From: Oreohelix idahoensis
Taxonomy: Eukaryota; Mollusca; Gastropoda; Stylommatophora; Oreohelicidae
DNA: 64,000 bases
Assembly (NCBI GenBank): GCA_024509875.1
Contig: JAMPIV010008530.1
Coordinates: 310,001-374,000, forward strand
Direction: 5' to 3'
Below the pieces are notes generated by a model that was given only the letters and a program-made list of their open reading frames with translations, was not told the DNA's origin and made no database searches. Below, in pieces: positions 32,066 through 42,474 of this stretch (within the stretch, counting starts at the first letter, position 1; each line of letters opens with the position of its first letter). A program made the translations under genes and the position numbers.

Positions 32066-32397
32066 TGAATAGATATTAATCCTTTTCAGTGTTTAGTGTT
32101 TGTTTATGGACACCGCAAGAGGTAACAGTCCTTTTCAGGGCTTCACCATGCTAGCTGATATACACTACTAGTCATCATCATATTCCTTTTCAATCTCTAA
32201 GTCACCACTGTAGCTGATCACCTTGCAGGAAGCTTGCACAAAATACTCACAAGATCTTGCACTCGTGTTTTCTCAAGCAATGTGCTTTACATCACGAGGT
32301 GGTCAGCCACCATGCACAACTACGTATTAGTTGTCCTTGTACAACATACCCACAATATTCTCACCATGTAAAAAGATTTAACACCTTAATGAAGACC
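32066..32397. other. Intergenic, no feature recognised
   Basis: It may belong to the upstream foldback fragment, but I found no matching sequence in the window. Confidence 0.35.
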
Positions 32398-32580
32398 ATA
32401 ATAAAAGACAGTGTTGAAGGCAAACGTGCAAGAGGAAGACAGCGCTATAATTGGGAAAGTAACATCAAGAGGTGGACAGGTGAGAGTCTATCAGAGTGTA
32501 CCATCAAGACAAGAGACAGAAGACGTTGGAGATCCATTGTAGCCCACCTTCGATGTAAAGACGGCACCTGATGATGATAG
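32398..32580 (+). pseudogene. LINE C-terminal fragment with GAT tail
   Basis: Frame encodes VEGKRARGRQRYNWESNIKR followed by a WTGESL block and RRRWRSIVAHL, the C-terminal pattern (GRQR..W..NIK.W.G.S) of LINE ORF2 proteins. It stops at TGA and runs into GATGATGAT. 5'-truncated remnant. Confidence 0.65.
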
Positions 32581-32894
32581 CATACCCGATGGAGCAGCAG
32601 GACTTTTCTTTCCAGAATTTACTTCTTTTAAAGGCAGCTGCCTTCTCATATAATCAGTGGACTTCCGTCTAGGTTGAAAGGGACGTGCTTTGTCGCAATA
32701 CGTCAAAAAACCTCAAGGGACATGCATATTTTAATTATTTTTGAAAAGCAACGTTTTGTGACACAGAGCTTGAGATCATTGGTTAAAGTCTGCTAAACGA
32801 TAACAACGTGGGTGATTTTGCCAATCATGATACTGTTAACGGATGCTCGAACACGTGCGCAGTGGTTCACAGTCACACAGCTGTTACTAACCAT
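32581..32894. other. Probable intronic sequence of the SAND gene
   Basis: No feature recognised. If transcription of the SAND gene continues leftwards this lies within its intron. Confidence 0.35.
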
Positions 32895-33290
32895 GGAATG
32901 GTATGATAAATACTCATAATATCATGAAGAATACTGACAATGTTATGACAAATATTCAGAATGTTACAAAGAATACTCAAAATGGTACAAAGAACACTCT
33001 GCATGTTACAAAGAATACTCTGGATGTTACAAAGAATACTCTGAATGTTACAAAGAATACTATGAATGGTATGAAGAATGTTCAGACAGTTACAAAGAAT
33101 ACTCAGTATGGTATTAAGAATGTTCAGAATGTTACGAAGAATACTCTGTTACCAAGAATAGTCAGAGTGTTACAAAGAATAGTCAGAATGTTACAAAAAA
33201 TACTCTAAAGGGTACAAAGAATACTCAGAATGGTACGAAGAATACTCAGTATTACAAAGAATTACTGTGAATGTTACGAAGAATACTCAC
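32895..33290. repeat. 21-bp minisatellite in SAND-gene intron
   Basis: About 18 imperfect copies of GAATGTTACAAAGAATACTCT plus variants. The array abuts the splice donor of the SAND exon, and its last unit supplies the bases just downstream of the donor. Confidence 0.85.
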
Positions 33291-34286
33291 CAACGTGGCC
33301 CCCTGACGACAGCCATCACAGTCACACATAGTTGGGTGTACATTAAGAATTCCTTTCGCTAGCAGAAGCTTTAAGCTCTTTCCGTGATGCCGTATAGAAC
33401 GTTTCCAGTCTTTGGCAGTCTCTCTCCCAGATACAAATTGGAATTCGTTGGGAGTGAGCCAAGAACTCTGGAAGCTGATGCACGGACCTTTACTACCTTG
33501 ACACAATTTGGACAGATATAAGATGGCTTTGTTCTGTCCACATTCAACTTCCAGTACAAGTTCACCGTCTTTAAAAACGGGTTTTACAAGGTCATCATTT
33601 TGTTCCGAGCTGGCACCCTGGCCAGATGTGGAGGATGGTGTCTTTGAGTTGGTGCTGTTGGGTTTAGCAGACGTGCTGCTGGATTTGGCAGAGGTGTTGC
33701 TGTTAGAGGGATTCGGTGCTGAGCAAGTGATGTTATTAATACCAGTGCTGATTGTGGTGGTTGATCTTATTCCAGTTGATGCTGAAGAGTTCTGATGGGC
33801 GCTGCTGCTATTGCTGATAATGTTGCTGTTGATGATGGCGCTGGTTTGAGGATTTATATTAAACCCAGGATTGCCAACAGTTTGTTGTTGCGGTGTTGGT
33901 ACAGAGAAGTGGGCGCTTATGTTGATTGTATTGGCCACAGCCATTGTAGTAGTTGGGGTTAAGCAGCTGGCAGTCTGGACCGCTATGGGAGTTACGACGG
34001 TGGGGATAATAGTGGGTGTTACCACAGCTTGAGCTAGTTGTGCCGGTTGTTGCATACTGACCACTGATATTGCCGGACACAAACCGGACACTGCCGCTAC
34101 AACAGACACTACTGGCACGGTTGTTTTGTTGTTATTGTCGTCTGCCGGATTTCGGATTGTTGATCCGTCAGAGAGTGAAAACTGCTGAAATGGAATGAAG
34201 GTGTTAGAGGCAGGGATGTGTAGAGTGCTCACTGTGGGCTGGACAGCGAGGTCACAGGAGTTGTCCAACGTTCTTGGCACATTCAT
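33291..34286 (-). CDS. SAND-domain transcription regulator exon (332 codons, partial)
   Basis: Minus-strand exon of a DEAF1/GMEB-like nuclear regulator. Residues 1-240 are low-complexity, rich in Thr, Val, Ser, Asn and Gln, as in activation or scaffold regions. Residues ~245-327 form a SAND domain: LEVECGQNKAILYLSKLCQG, FQSSWLTPNEF, KDWKRSIRHHGKSL and a C-terminal cluster HPTMCDCDGC. KDWK (292-295) is the DNA-contact motif of SAND proteins, and the Cys/His cluster fits the zinc-binding type. After Leu332 the sequence is TTG|GTGAGT, an excellent splice donor at 33291/33290. The frame runs 12 codons further into the intron before a stop, so the real protein continues in an exon not identified here. 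The ATG at 34286 is preceded by a possible acceptor (TATTCAG at about 34309), so an upstream exon is likely. Which SAND subfamily is uncertain without the C-terminus (a MYND finger would mean DEAF1). Confidence 0.85.
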
Positions 34287-34859
34287 AACTGAAGGCTGGC
34301 CACTGAATATACAATATACGGCAATAGTATTCCTGTGTAGAAAACACTAACAGTTTCGCACTATGTCATAACGAGAATTACTGACTAATCTAAATAAATT
34401 GTGGGCCTATAGCCTATCTGTTCGCACAAACGAACACTTGTGAATTTATCTACTTGAATGGTTGACTGATCTAAACAATAAAATATCTCCTCACACAAAT
34501 GATCACTTGTGAATGTATCTTTGCGAATGACGGACTGATCTAGTCAGTCGAATATCTCCTTGCACAAACGACTACTTATGAATTTATCTCCACGTTTCTT
34601 GTTTTGCGCCCTTTTAAATCCATGTTGGCGAAGTAAGGAAACCTGCGTTATTCAAGACACCGCAAACAGCAAAAGACTGCAGAGATCGAGTTTCGAACTG
34701 CGCATTAGGTTAGACTTATTTTGTAAATATATATTCCATCAAAGGTATTTTCACCTGGTTGATTACGTTTCCTAGCAGATTTCTCACAGATATTGTTTGA
34801 TAACAATTTAACTTATTAGTAAATAACAACAGCACAATTGTGATTTCAATGAAGACCGA
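34287..34859 (-). other. Putative first intron or 5' UTR of the SAND gene
   Basis: AT-rich, with three diverged ~60-bp repeats around 34400-34590 (ACTGATCTA...CACAAA.GA.CACTTGTGAAT). No coding evidence. Confidence 0.4.
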
Positions 34860-34899
34860 CCGTTTGCACAAAGTTCATACCGCCATCGAAACTGTAACT

Positions 34900-35160
34900 C
34901 GCCGTCTGCTCGCACTTTGCTCTAAAGCCGTGACTGACGAAACTGAGACGAAAACCACCGATGGGCGGTAAGCTCCAATGTAAGTGACAGGGCGGGCGGC
35001 CAATGAAAAGCAAGTATTTTTGTCGTTCCGACTCCCGCCTCAGTCCACCCCTCCCCCTTCCTCTCCGACAATCGCCGACAATGAACTCCGATCTTTTATC
35101 TTTCCCTGCGTAACTTGAGAGGCTCGAGGCTGAGGGATCACCCCTAGCGCAGTGTTTGTT
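34900..35160 (-). promoter_or_regulatory. Probable promoter of the SAND gene
   Basis: A locally GC-rich, CpG-containing patch upstream of the SAND exon. On the minus strand it has an ATTGG (inverted CCAAT) box directly followed by CCGCCCGCCC (GC box) at about 34992-35008. No TATA box is obvious. It lies 0.65-0.85 kb upstream of the SAND ATG. Could be bidirectional. Confidence 0.4.
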
Positions 35161-35629
35161 GCCTCAGCGATTCCCTTATTTCGGTCAGGCCAGGCAACGA
35201 TTTAAGTTAGCTAACACAGAAGTGTTGTTGCAGTCGTTAAACTTTCTTTTTCTTTCTTCCTCTCCTTGCTTCCTTTTAAAAGCTGCCGCTGCTAATTCGG
35301 TACAACAACTCATTCGGCAGCTGCTCGTAGTATTGAGACGACAATTGCTACTATTACAACAATCCTTCTACTAAAACAACAAACACAACTACAACTATGA
35401 CAACAACTGCTACAAATGGTGCAGTCACCACAACTACTTCTACTACAACTACTGCTACTTCAGTAACTCTTAATTTATGTGGTGTGCATAGAGAGTAAAG
35501 GGTAAAAGAAGATGAGGAGGGCTGTAGGACGACGTGGGGTTTAAAAAAGATTATGCGTCTTACCAGGACAAAGGGCAAAGACAATTGCCCAACAATTGAA
35601 TTCATGGGTTACGTTCATTTTATTCATTT
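35161..35629. other. Intergenic with (ACA/ACT)n-rich tract
   Basis: 35335-35470 is built of ACA and ACT triplets; nothing else recognised. Confidence 0.5.
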
Positions 35630-35760
35630 CCTTGTCTTTCTCACTAAGCTCTCGCTTTCTATCCTTTCCCCGACGAAGGCCTTGTGGCCGCAACGTAGAC
35701 ACTTTTGTCTGGCTTTTGTCCTAGTAAAATTCATTACCTTGTTTTCTTTTTTGTAAACCA
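35630..35760 (+). repeat. Dispersed GACGAAGGCCTTGTG repeat, copy 2
   Basis: CCCCGACGAAGGCCTTGTGG followed by CCGCAACGTAGAC; reverse orientation to the copies at 7915 and 35945. Confidence 0.6.
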
Positions 35761-35784
35761 TGTAAATAGAGCGGGGAGGTGTAC

Positions 35785-35811
35785 CAATTTCCCCCCCCCC
35801 CCCCCCCCTTT
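35785..35811. repeat. C homopolymer
   Basis: Run of about 20 C flanked by T-rich sequence. Confidence 0.8.
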
Positions 35812-35944
35812 TCTCGCATTGTGTTGTTCCTAATATGTGCTGGTTGTCTTATTGTATGGCTGTAAAACGTGGAGATCAACAAAAATAAAAACCAAAAAAG
35901 TTAGAATTTCATAAATGGATGCTTGCGTAGAATAGAAGGATTGA

Positions 35945-36180
35945 CGTGGTATGACAAGATAAGTTGAAAAAAAAAAAAAACACACACACACACAAATAGT
36001 AATACGTCTTACAAAGAGAAGGACAAGAAAAACCTACGTTGCGGCCACAAGGCCTTCGTCAGGGACAGACAAACAAGAGACAGGAGGGAAAGAAAATGAG
36101 AATTAAGTAGAGAACATGAAACTATAAAAATAAGAGAAAAAACTCCCTTAATATTAAGTCCAGTCACATGTGAAGCAAAG
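35945..36180 (-). repeat. Dispersed GACGAAGGCCTTGTG repeat, copy 3
   Basis: Near-parallel to 7915-8125 over ~180 bp, including CAAATAGTAATACGTCTTAC and GAGAACATGAAACTATAAAA. It begins with an A14(CA)n tract. Forms a loose inverted pair with copy 2. Confidence 0.7.
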
Positions 36181-36229
36181 CAGGATGGCTGCCACTAAAC
36201 CGGAAAGAGGAAGTTGACAGTACATAAAG

Positions 36230-36530
36230 ATAAGAAATAATAAAAACAAGGACTGGAAAAGAGTGAGAAAAAAGTAATCAATAAATAATAAATAAAATAA
36301 ATAAATAATATATAAATAAATAAATAATAATAATAAATAAATTTAAAACAAATAAATAAAGAAATAAAAATAAAAACTAAATAAAGAAATAAATAAAATA
36401 AAAAATAATAAAGGAAAAAAATAATTTAAAAAAAAAATTTAATAAAATAAAATAAATAAACAAATTTAAAAAAAAAATTAAATTATTAAATTAAAAAAAT
36501 TGGTAATTTAAAAAAAAAAAAAAAAAAAAG
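36230..36530. repeat. A/T-only low-complexity tract
   Basis: 300 bp composed almost entirely of AAATA, AATAA and A-run units, ending in a run of 20 A. The hydrophobic minus-strand frame across part of it is not credible. Confidence 0.9.
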
Positions 36531-36654
36531 GGTGATCGCATCAAAGTAGAAAGTCATAATACAACAGGGACTCGATAGAAAAAGGCGTCTCAGACAAAAG
36601 AATGTTGGGTATTCAAACCGTGTGGTTTGAGGCAACCCATAAGACGGATGAAAG

Positions 36655-38572
36655 TCCCCCAGGTTAAAGCAACTATATAGCGAACAGTGCAGTCGGCTGG
36701 ACAGGGAAGTTGAACGCCAAACCCGAGCCAACGGGGGGAATTTCCTGGACGATCTTGCAAGACAGGCAGAGGAGGCAGCACTGAGAGGTGAACGGGGCAC
36801 AGTATGCAGGATAACTGGATTCGTCAGCGGAAGGCGAGGTGCAAATAATGTTGCGTTAGTGGGAGATGAGCGGGGTGGTCTCATCGCGACAGCGGAGGGA
36901 CGGGAAACAAGATGGGCAGAGCACGTCAGGGAAACTCTGAACGGGGAACCACCAGAGACACAACTGAATGTTCCTGAGGCTGAGGGCGATCTAGATGTGA
37001 GTACAGACATTCCACGAAGGGAGGAGATCGTCACGGCAATCAAGGGGTTAGGGAACGGCAGGGCTCCGGGCCATGGTGACTTAAATGCAGAGCTATTTGG
37101 GACGGACCCTGAGCTGGTGGCGGAACTATTGGAACCACTGTTTGCACAGGTCTGGAGGGCGGGGACGGCACCATCGGAGTGGAACGGGGGAGTAGTTGTC
37201 GGGTTGCCCGGGGGGGGGGGGGGGGGGGGGATCTTGCGGACTGCAATGGTTGGAGAGGGGTCGCTCTTCTCTCAGTTCCCAGCAGAATACTGGGCGGGAT
37301 AGTTGTAGAGAGAATTTCAGGGGCAGTGGACCACGGGCTGAGGAGGGAGCGGGCAGGGTTTGGAGAGAATAGAGGATTTGTAGATCATATATTCACTCTC
37401 AGGAACATTATAGAGCAGTGCTCGGAGTGGCAGAGACAGCTTTACATTAATTTCGTGGATTTTGAAAAGGCTTTTGACAGCATGCATAGGGACAGTTTAT
37501 GGAAAATGCTGAGGGCTTGTGGAATTCCGGGCTGCATGGTGTCAGTTATAAAAAGCCTCTGTGCCGGCTTTGCGTGTGGTGTTGGGCGGGGCGACCTGGC
37601 CTTTGAGGTGAAGGCAGGAGTACGACAGGGATGCCCCTTGTCAACCACTCTATTTTTAACAGTCATAGACTGGGTGATGCACCAGACAACAGAGGGCAGT
37701 CCAAGAGGAATGGGATGGACAGCGTTTTCTACGTTGGAAGATCTGGAGTATGCGGATGACATTGCACTGCTGGCGCATTAGCATCGACACATCCAGGAAA
37801 GGACGGATGGACTTAACAAGTTCAGCCAGCAGGTGGGCTTGAGCATAAATTTAAAGAGGTCTGAGGTCATGACGCTCGGTGTGGGCAGCCCTGGGCCCAT
37901 GTCGGTGGGGAATCGGCGGTTGGTGCAGACGGATACCTTCACGTGCCTGGGAGGCATGGTGGCACCGGACGGCGGGGCAGGCAGGGACATCAGCATCGGA
38001 GTGAGTGAGGCAAGAACGGCCTTCTTTGGCCTAGGCAACATCTGGAGGTCCTCCCAGTGCAGCACAAGCGCAGAATTGAGATTATATCAGAGCTGTGTGC
38101 TTTCTGTGCTTCTCTATGGTGCGGAGTGCTGGAGGGTCGCAGGGAGGGGGGTGTCGAGGTTGTCCTCCTTTCACACAGCGTGCCTGGGAAGGGTTCACCG
38201 AATCTTTTGGCCGAATGCCATCACTAGCCAAGATCTGCTTACTCGTAGCAAGCGGGGGGGACATGCGCGCCATCGTAGCTGGCAGACGCTGGAGCTGGGT
38301 TGGCCATGTCCTCAGGGGAGACCCTGATGCCATCACGGGAACAGCTGTGCTTTGGACCCCTGAGGGAAAACGAAAGAGAGGCCGACCAAAAACAACCTGG
38401 CGGAGGACTGTGGAGGCTGAGATGCGGGGAGTGAACCGGAGTTGGGGCACTGTGCGGGGGATGGCCACCGACCGAGCAAGGTGGAATCAATTTGTTGTTG
38501 CCCTACAAGACGCCACTAGGCGTGATGGCCACTGACTGCTTTGACGGTCGGCGGCTACGGATCAAAGAAGAT
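36655..38572 (+). pseudogene. LINE copy B, RT ORF remnant, A-to-G shifted
   Basis: Same LINE family as copy A. Frame pieces, in order, carry FLDDLARQAEEAA-type sequence, LNVPEAEGDLDVSTDIPRRE, LLSVPSRILGGIVVERISGA, HIFTLRNIIEQCSEWQRQLY, INFVDFEKAFDSMHRDSLW, GVRQGCPLSTTLFLTVIDW, the catalytic EYADDIALLAH, SINLKRSEVMTLGVG, and the C-terminal LWTPEGKRKRGRPKTTWRRT. RT catalytic residues are conserved, but the ORF is split by frameshifts, one within a 21-G run at 37210-37230. Compared with copy A, many Lys/Arg codons have become Gly (for example GLGNGRAPGHGDLNAELFG). 5'-truncated; the 3' end GGATCAAAGAAGA abuts a Penelope-like fragment. Confidence 0.88.
37210..37230. repeat. 21-nt G run replacing an A-rich LINE codon block
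   Basis: Copy A has AAGAAAGGTGACCTTGC here; copy B has G21 then ATCTTGC. Confidence 0.9.
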
Positions 38573-39080
38573 AAGACGGATGAGGCGTTGTTCCTGGCGA
38601 AACCGACTGTTGGCGTCCGAGGAACAGTATCTGATGGCTGTCACCTGGATGTCAGTGGCACCGTGGTGGTCAGGGCCATTGAAGTGGATGGCCACAGGTG
38701 TGGAATTAAACTGAGAGATGTCATAGAGGTGTCTGCAGAATCGGTCGCCCAGTCGTGTGCCCGTTTGGCCGATGTACGTAATGGTGCAACGTTTGCATAT
38801 GATAGCATAAATGACGTTGCGTGACTCACATGTGAAGCCATGGGTGATGGTGAACTTGGCGTTAGGGAACGAGACTGAACGTGTTTCGATTACATACTGA
38901 CATGTCTTACATCGTGTACGGTTACATGGCTTGGTTCCAAAGTGGCCATCGTTGACGGTTTTCAGACGGCTGTGGACTAGGAGGTCCCTCAAATTTTTGT
39001 CCCGTCTATATGCCAGCAAGGGTGGCTCACTAAATGCTTCCCGCGCCACTGGGTCAGCTTGGAGGAGAGGTAGGTGGCGA
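38573..39080 (-). pseudogene. Penelope-like element fragment with GIY-YIG endonuclease
   Basis: Minus-strand frame with RRDKNLRDLLVHSRL (the linker after RT in Penelope-like elements), a CNRTRCKTCQYV cysteine motif, then FTCESRNVIYAIICKRC and TITYIGQTGTRLGDRFCRHL, a GIY-YIG nuclease core, and VAIHFN. It ends RLIRLIFFDP and a stop. The RT domain is missing, replaced by the 36-bp minisatellite. In this class the endonuclease acts with a telomerase-like RT to insert copies. 5'-truncated and directly joined to LINE copy B on its 3' side. Confidence 0.85.
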
Positions 39081-39099
39081 AACAAGATAAGTAACGTTG

Positions 39100-39395
39100 A
39101 ACTGATGACAAGAACCAGACAAGTGCCAGTGGAACAAGAGATGACAAGAACCAGACAAGTGCCAGTGGAACAAGAGATGACAAGAACCAGACAAGTGCCA
39201 GTGGAACAGGGATGACAAGAACCAGACAAGTGCCAGTGGAACAAGAGATGACAAGAACCAAACAAGCGCCAGTAGAACAAGAGATGACAAGAACCAGACA
39301 AGTGCCAGTGGAACAAGAGATGACAAGAACCAGACAAGTGCCAGTAGAACAAGAGATGACAAGAACTAGACAAGTCCCAGTGGAACAAGAGATGA
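39100..39395. repeat. 36-bp minisatellite, 8 copies
   Basis: Unit GATGACAAGAACCAGACAAG then TGCCAGTGGAACAAGA. It is a multiple of three, so long open frames run through on both strands (MTRTRQVPVEQE repeats); they are not genes. Confidence 0.92.
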
Positions 39396-39539
39396 GAAGA
39401 AGATGCTGGAGATGGATGTGACACACATTGAGAAAACCTGTTGACAGCATTGACCAATATTCTCTGTTCTGGAATCCCCCGGTTAAGAGAGGTTGAGGAA
39501 GATCAAGAACACGTGGAGAAGAGAACTGGAGATAGACAT
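39396..39539 (+). pseudogene. LINE C-terminal fragment, left half (split by nested LINE)
   Basis: Frame pieces RRRCWRWMWHTLRKPVDSI and WNPPVKRG resemble the W.GH.LRKP..SI...L.WNP.GKR pattern of LINE C-termini. It continues at 40153 after the nested insertion (target duplication at 39529-39539 and 40142-40152). A related piece lies at 62600. Confidence 0.65.
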
Positions 39540-40141
39540 CTTCTTCTTCTTCTTGCGATCGCATCTTTGATGTTTACACCGTCAGACGAGTTCTCGTGAT
39601 GAATTCGACTGTTGTTTGAAGTTCCTCTTTAGCTCCATATAGCTTTGAGTTTAGTGTTGAGTCATTGGGCCAGTATATCTTTCTTAACTGGTCATACAGA
39701 GGACAATCCTGTAGAACATGCTCAGCAGTTTGTTCGTTTAATCCACATGTGCACAGTGGTGAAGCAGACAATCGTAGCTTGTGCATGTGTTTATTCAGTT
39801 TGTTATGCCCTGTCCTGAGGCGAAAAATAGTTATCTGTCCCTGCCGGTCGAGAGTGTGATAGTCGTCTTTGGGTTGGTTCTGTTCTCTTCTGATAGTCTG
39901 GATAACTCTCTTTTTCTCAAAGTATGTGACTTCATTATCTTCTTGTTCACATTCTCCTCCCTTTTTTGCAAGTTTATCTGCCTTTTCATTTCCGGGTACA
40001 CCACAATGAGATGGTACCCACTGAAGTATGGTTCTCTTTTTGGCAGCTACCTTGTTTAGTTCATTTCTCAGATGCGGGAGTTTACCACCCTTGAGAGCTT
40101 GCAGGACAGACAATGCATCTGTGAGGATGACTACCTGGTGA
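39540..40141 (-). pseudogene. Nested LINE 3' end: RNase H domain
   Basis: Minus strand. The coding part begins at VVILTDALSVLQALKGGK and includes ILQWVPSHCGVPGNEKADKL, the RNase H signature with its His and Asp catalytic residues. It ends with a Cys/His motif LCTCGLNEQTAEHVLQDCPL typical of Jockey-like ORF2 C-termini. The 3' UTR ends in (AAG)n at 39540-39555. It is 5'-truncated exactly at the perfect 11-bp duplication GAGATAGACAT (39529-39539, 40142-40152). The first residues of the open frame come from flanking DNA. Confidence 0.9.
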
Positions 40142-40152
40142 GAGATAGACAT

Positions 40153-40275
40153 GAAGGGCACGAAGAAGACATGGACAGACCTTGAGCTGTTGGCACGTGA
40201 CAGGAAGACTTGTCATACGTTTGTTGGTGACCTATGCTCCTTCGATAATTGAAAGCTGAAAGTAGAAGAAGAAGA
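40153..40275 (+). pseudogene. LINE C-terminal fragment, right half with GAA tail
   Basis: Continues 39396-39528: GQTLSCWHVTGRLVIRL-like pieces, ending AAAGTAGAAGAAGAAGAA, a typical LINE tail. Confidence 0.55.
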
Positions 40276-40310
40276 ATACGTGCTGGCTGGATCATATATA
40301 TATATATGGA

Positions 40311-40752
<442 letters not shown>

Positions 40753-40965
40753 GGTGCTTATAAAATGAGCATAAATATCATTTACAAAGTATTACAAGAA
40801 AGTGGCTTATGGGAACATGGCGGGTATAAACTGCCAAGATTAAGTTCTTGAGTCCGGCGCATCCAACACCATTAGTCTTCCCGCTCAAATTTTATTTTTA
40901 TAAGGACACCGCACTGGAAGCTTTAGTTACTAACGTCACATGTAAGTGTAGTCCCATACCAGATA

Positions 40966-41130
40966 CTGCCGTTGGGGAGTGAAGTGTTAGAGACTTCACT
41001 ATACTAGCTCCAGTACCTAACCCAAAGTCAGGTACCCATTTACAGTTGGGTAGACTGGACAGTGATTCGAACCCGGCACTTTTGCCACGACAGACCAGCG
41101 CTGTAACCACTCTGTCAATCGGACGCAGTT
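40966..41130 (-). mobile_element. tRNA-derived SINE (family S1)
   Basis: Minus strand head GCGTCCGATTGACAGAGTGG, TTACAGCGCTGGTC (A box), GGGTTCGAATC (B box). Tail block CTGCCGTTGGGGAGTGAAGT. Shorter than other copies because of an internal deletion. Confidence 0.75.
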
Positions 41131-41456
41131 ACTAACGTAAGTACAATAAAAACTAGTGCTACAAACGTTGCAACGACTAAAGTTGTATCATGTGTGTGAA
41201 AAGTCATCTTTTGTGCTTTCTCTTCCTCTTTATTTTCAACAACAACACCAACACCAACTACTGTTATATTGCTGCTACAACAACACTACAGCAGCAACTA
41301 CTAGTGCTAATGCTGAACTACAGCAGCAAAAAAGGAAAACTACTACACCTAGGGTTGTGCAGTGGACCACAAATTGTCCAACGACCTCTCATGAATTTGC
41401 AGAAGTCCGAGTCTGACTTTCGACTCTGACAAAGTTTCTTCACTAGTCATTTGGCC
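41131..41456. other. Intergenic, (ACA/GCA)n-rich
   Basis: CAACAACACCAACACCAACT and similar triplet sequence at 41237-41330. Near 41349 AGGGTTGTGCAGTGG resembles the CAACCCTG end of the GAGTCGGA arrays. Confidence 0.45.
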
Positions 41457-41690
41457 AGTGGCGTACTAAAAAAAAAGGGGGGGGGTGTGCGAGGGGGGCG
41501 GTTCGCCCCGGTGACAGCCAGGAAGGGTGTGCCGTCGGACACTGTTATCATAGTACTTAAATGTTAAAATGTACTTGTAAGTGTATTTCTTTATGAGGAA
41601 AAGGGGTGGGGTGCCAAAGGTAGGATCCACCCCGGGCACGACTCCGACTCCCGACCCCATAGCCCTGGCAACAACAGTAACACAGCAGCC
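41457..41690. mobile_element. DNA-element end (CAGTGGCGTA family), one-sided
   Basis: Starts CAGTGGCGTACT as at 6079, followed by GGGCGGTTCGCCCCGGTGAC and, later, ATCCACCCCGGGCACGAC. The far end was not found. Confidence 0.4.
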
Positions 41691-41794
41691 AGAGTGGTAG
41701 AAATCTCCATGCGATATTTCTATCAGGGCTGTAATGGGGGGGGGGGGGGGTCTATAAATAGACCAAGAAAGAATAGAACTACTACTACCTTAGA

Positions 41795-42311
41795 CATAAT
41801 GTCAGGAGCTACTAACATGAAAGGTGTGCACGGGGGGCGGCCAGCATCATCATGTAAACATAATGTCAGGAACTACTAACATGAAAGGTGTGCACGGGGG
41901 GCGGCCAGCATCATCATGTAAACATAATGTCAGGAACTACTAACATGAAAGGTGTGCACGGGGGGCGGCCAGCATCATCATGTAAACATAATGTCAGGAA
42001 CTACTAACATGAAAGGTGTGCACGGGGGGCGGCCAGCATCATCATGTAAACATAATGTCAGGAGCTACTAACATGAAAGGTGTGCACGGGGGGCGGCCAG
42101 CATCATCATGTAAACATAATGTCAGGAACTACTAACATGAAAGGTGTGCACGGGGGGCGGCCAGCATCATCATGTAAACATAATGTCAGGAGCTACTAAC
42201 ATGAAAGGTGTGCACGGGGGGCGGCCAGCATCATCATGTAAACATAATGTCAGGAGCTACTAACATAAAAGGTGTGCACGGGGGGCGGCCAGCATCATCA
42301 TGTAAACATAA
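41795..42311. repeat. 64-bp tandem array, 8 copies
   Basis: Highly homogeneous units: CATAATGTCAGGAACTACTA, ACATGAAAGGTGTGCACGGG, GGGCGGCCAGCATCATCATG, TAAA. The only common variant is AGGAGCT/AGGAACT. The CATCATCATGTAAA part resembles the dispersed repeat at 3685 and 4955. Confidence 0.93.
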
Positions 42312-42470
42312 TTGCTGCAGACACCGTTGCTATGGGATACAAAGGAATTCACGTTGTTCTCACATGAATTCCAGGTTTAGATCATTAACTAAAACCACGA
42401 AGCACCTCTAGTCGGTGCATCCTGGAAGCAGGATAACTTCCAATCGGCTGGCACACTCTCAGTGATAGTG
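42312..42470. other. Unique spacer
   Basis: No feature recognised. Confidence 0.4.
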
Positions 42471-42474
42471 AAGT

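Noticed and set aside
33508..33795. Plus-strand frame opposite the SAND exon
   Set aside because: Shadow of the SAND coding exon on the other strand.
38989..39564. Long minus-strand frames with repeated CSTGTCLVLVIS-type peptide
   Set aside because: They are 36-bp minisatellite read-through; only the Penelope-like part beyond it is protein-derived.
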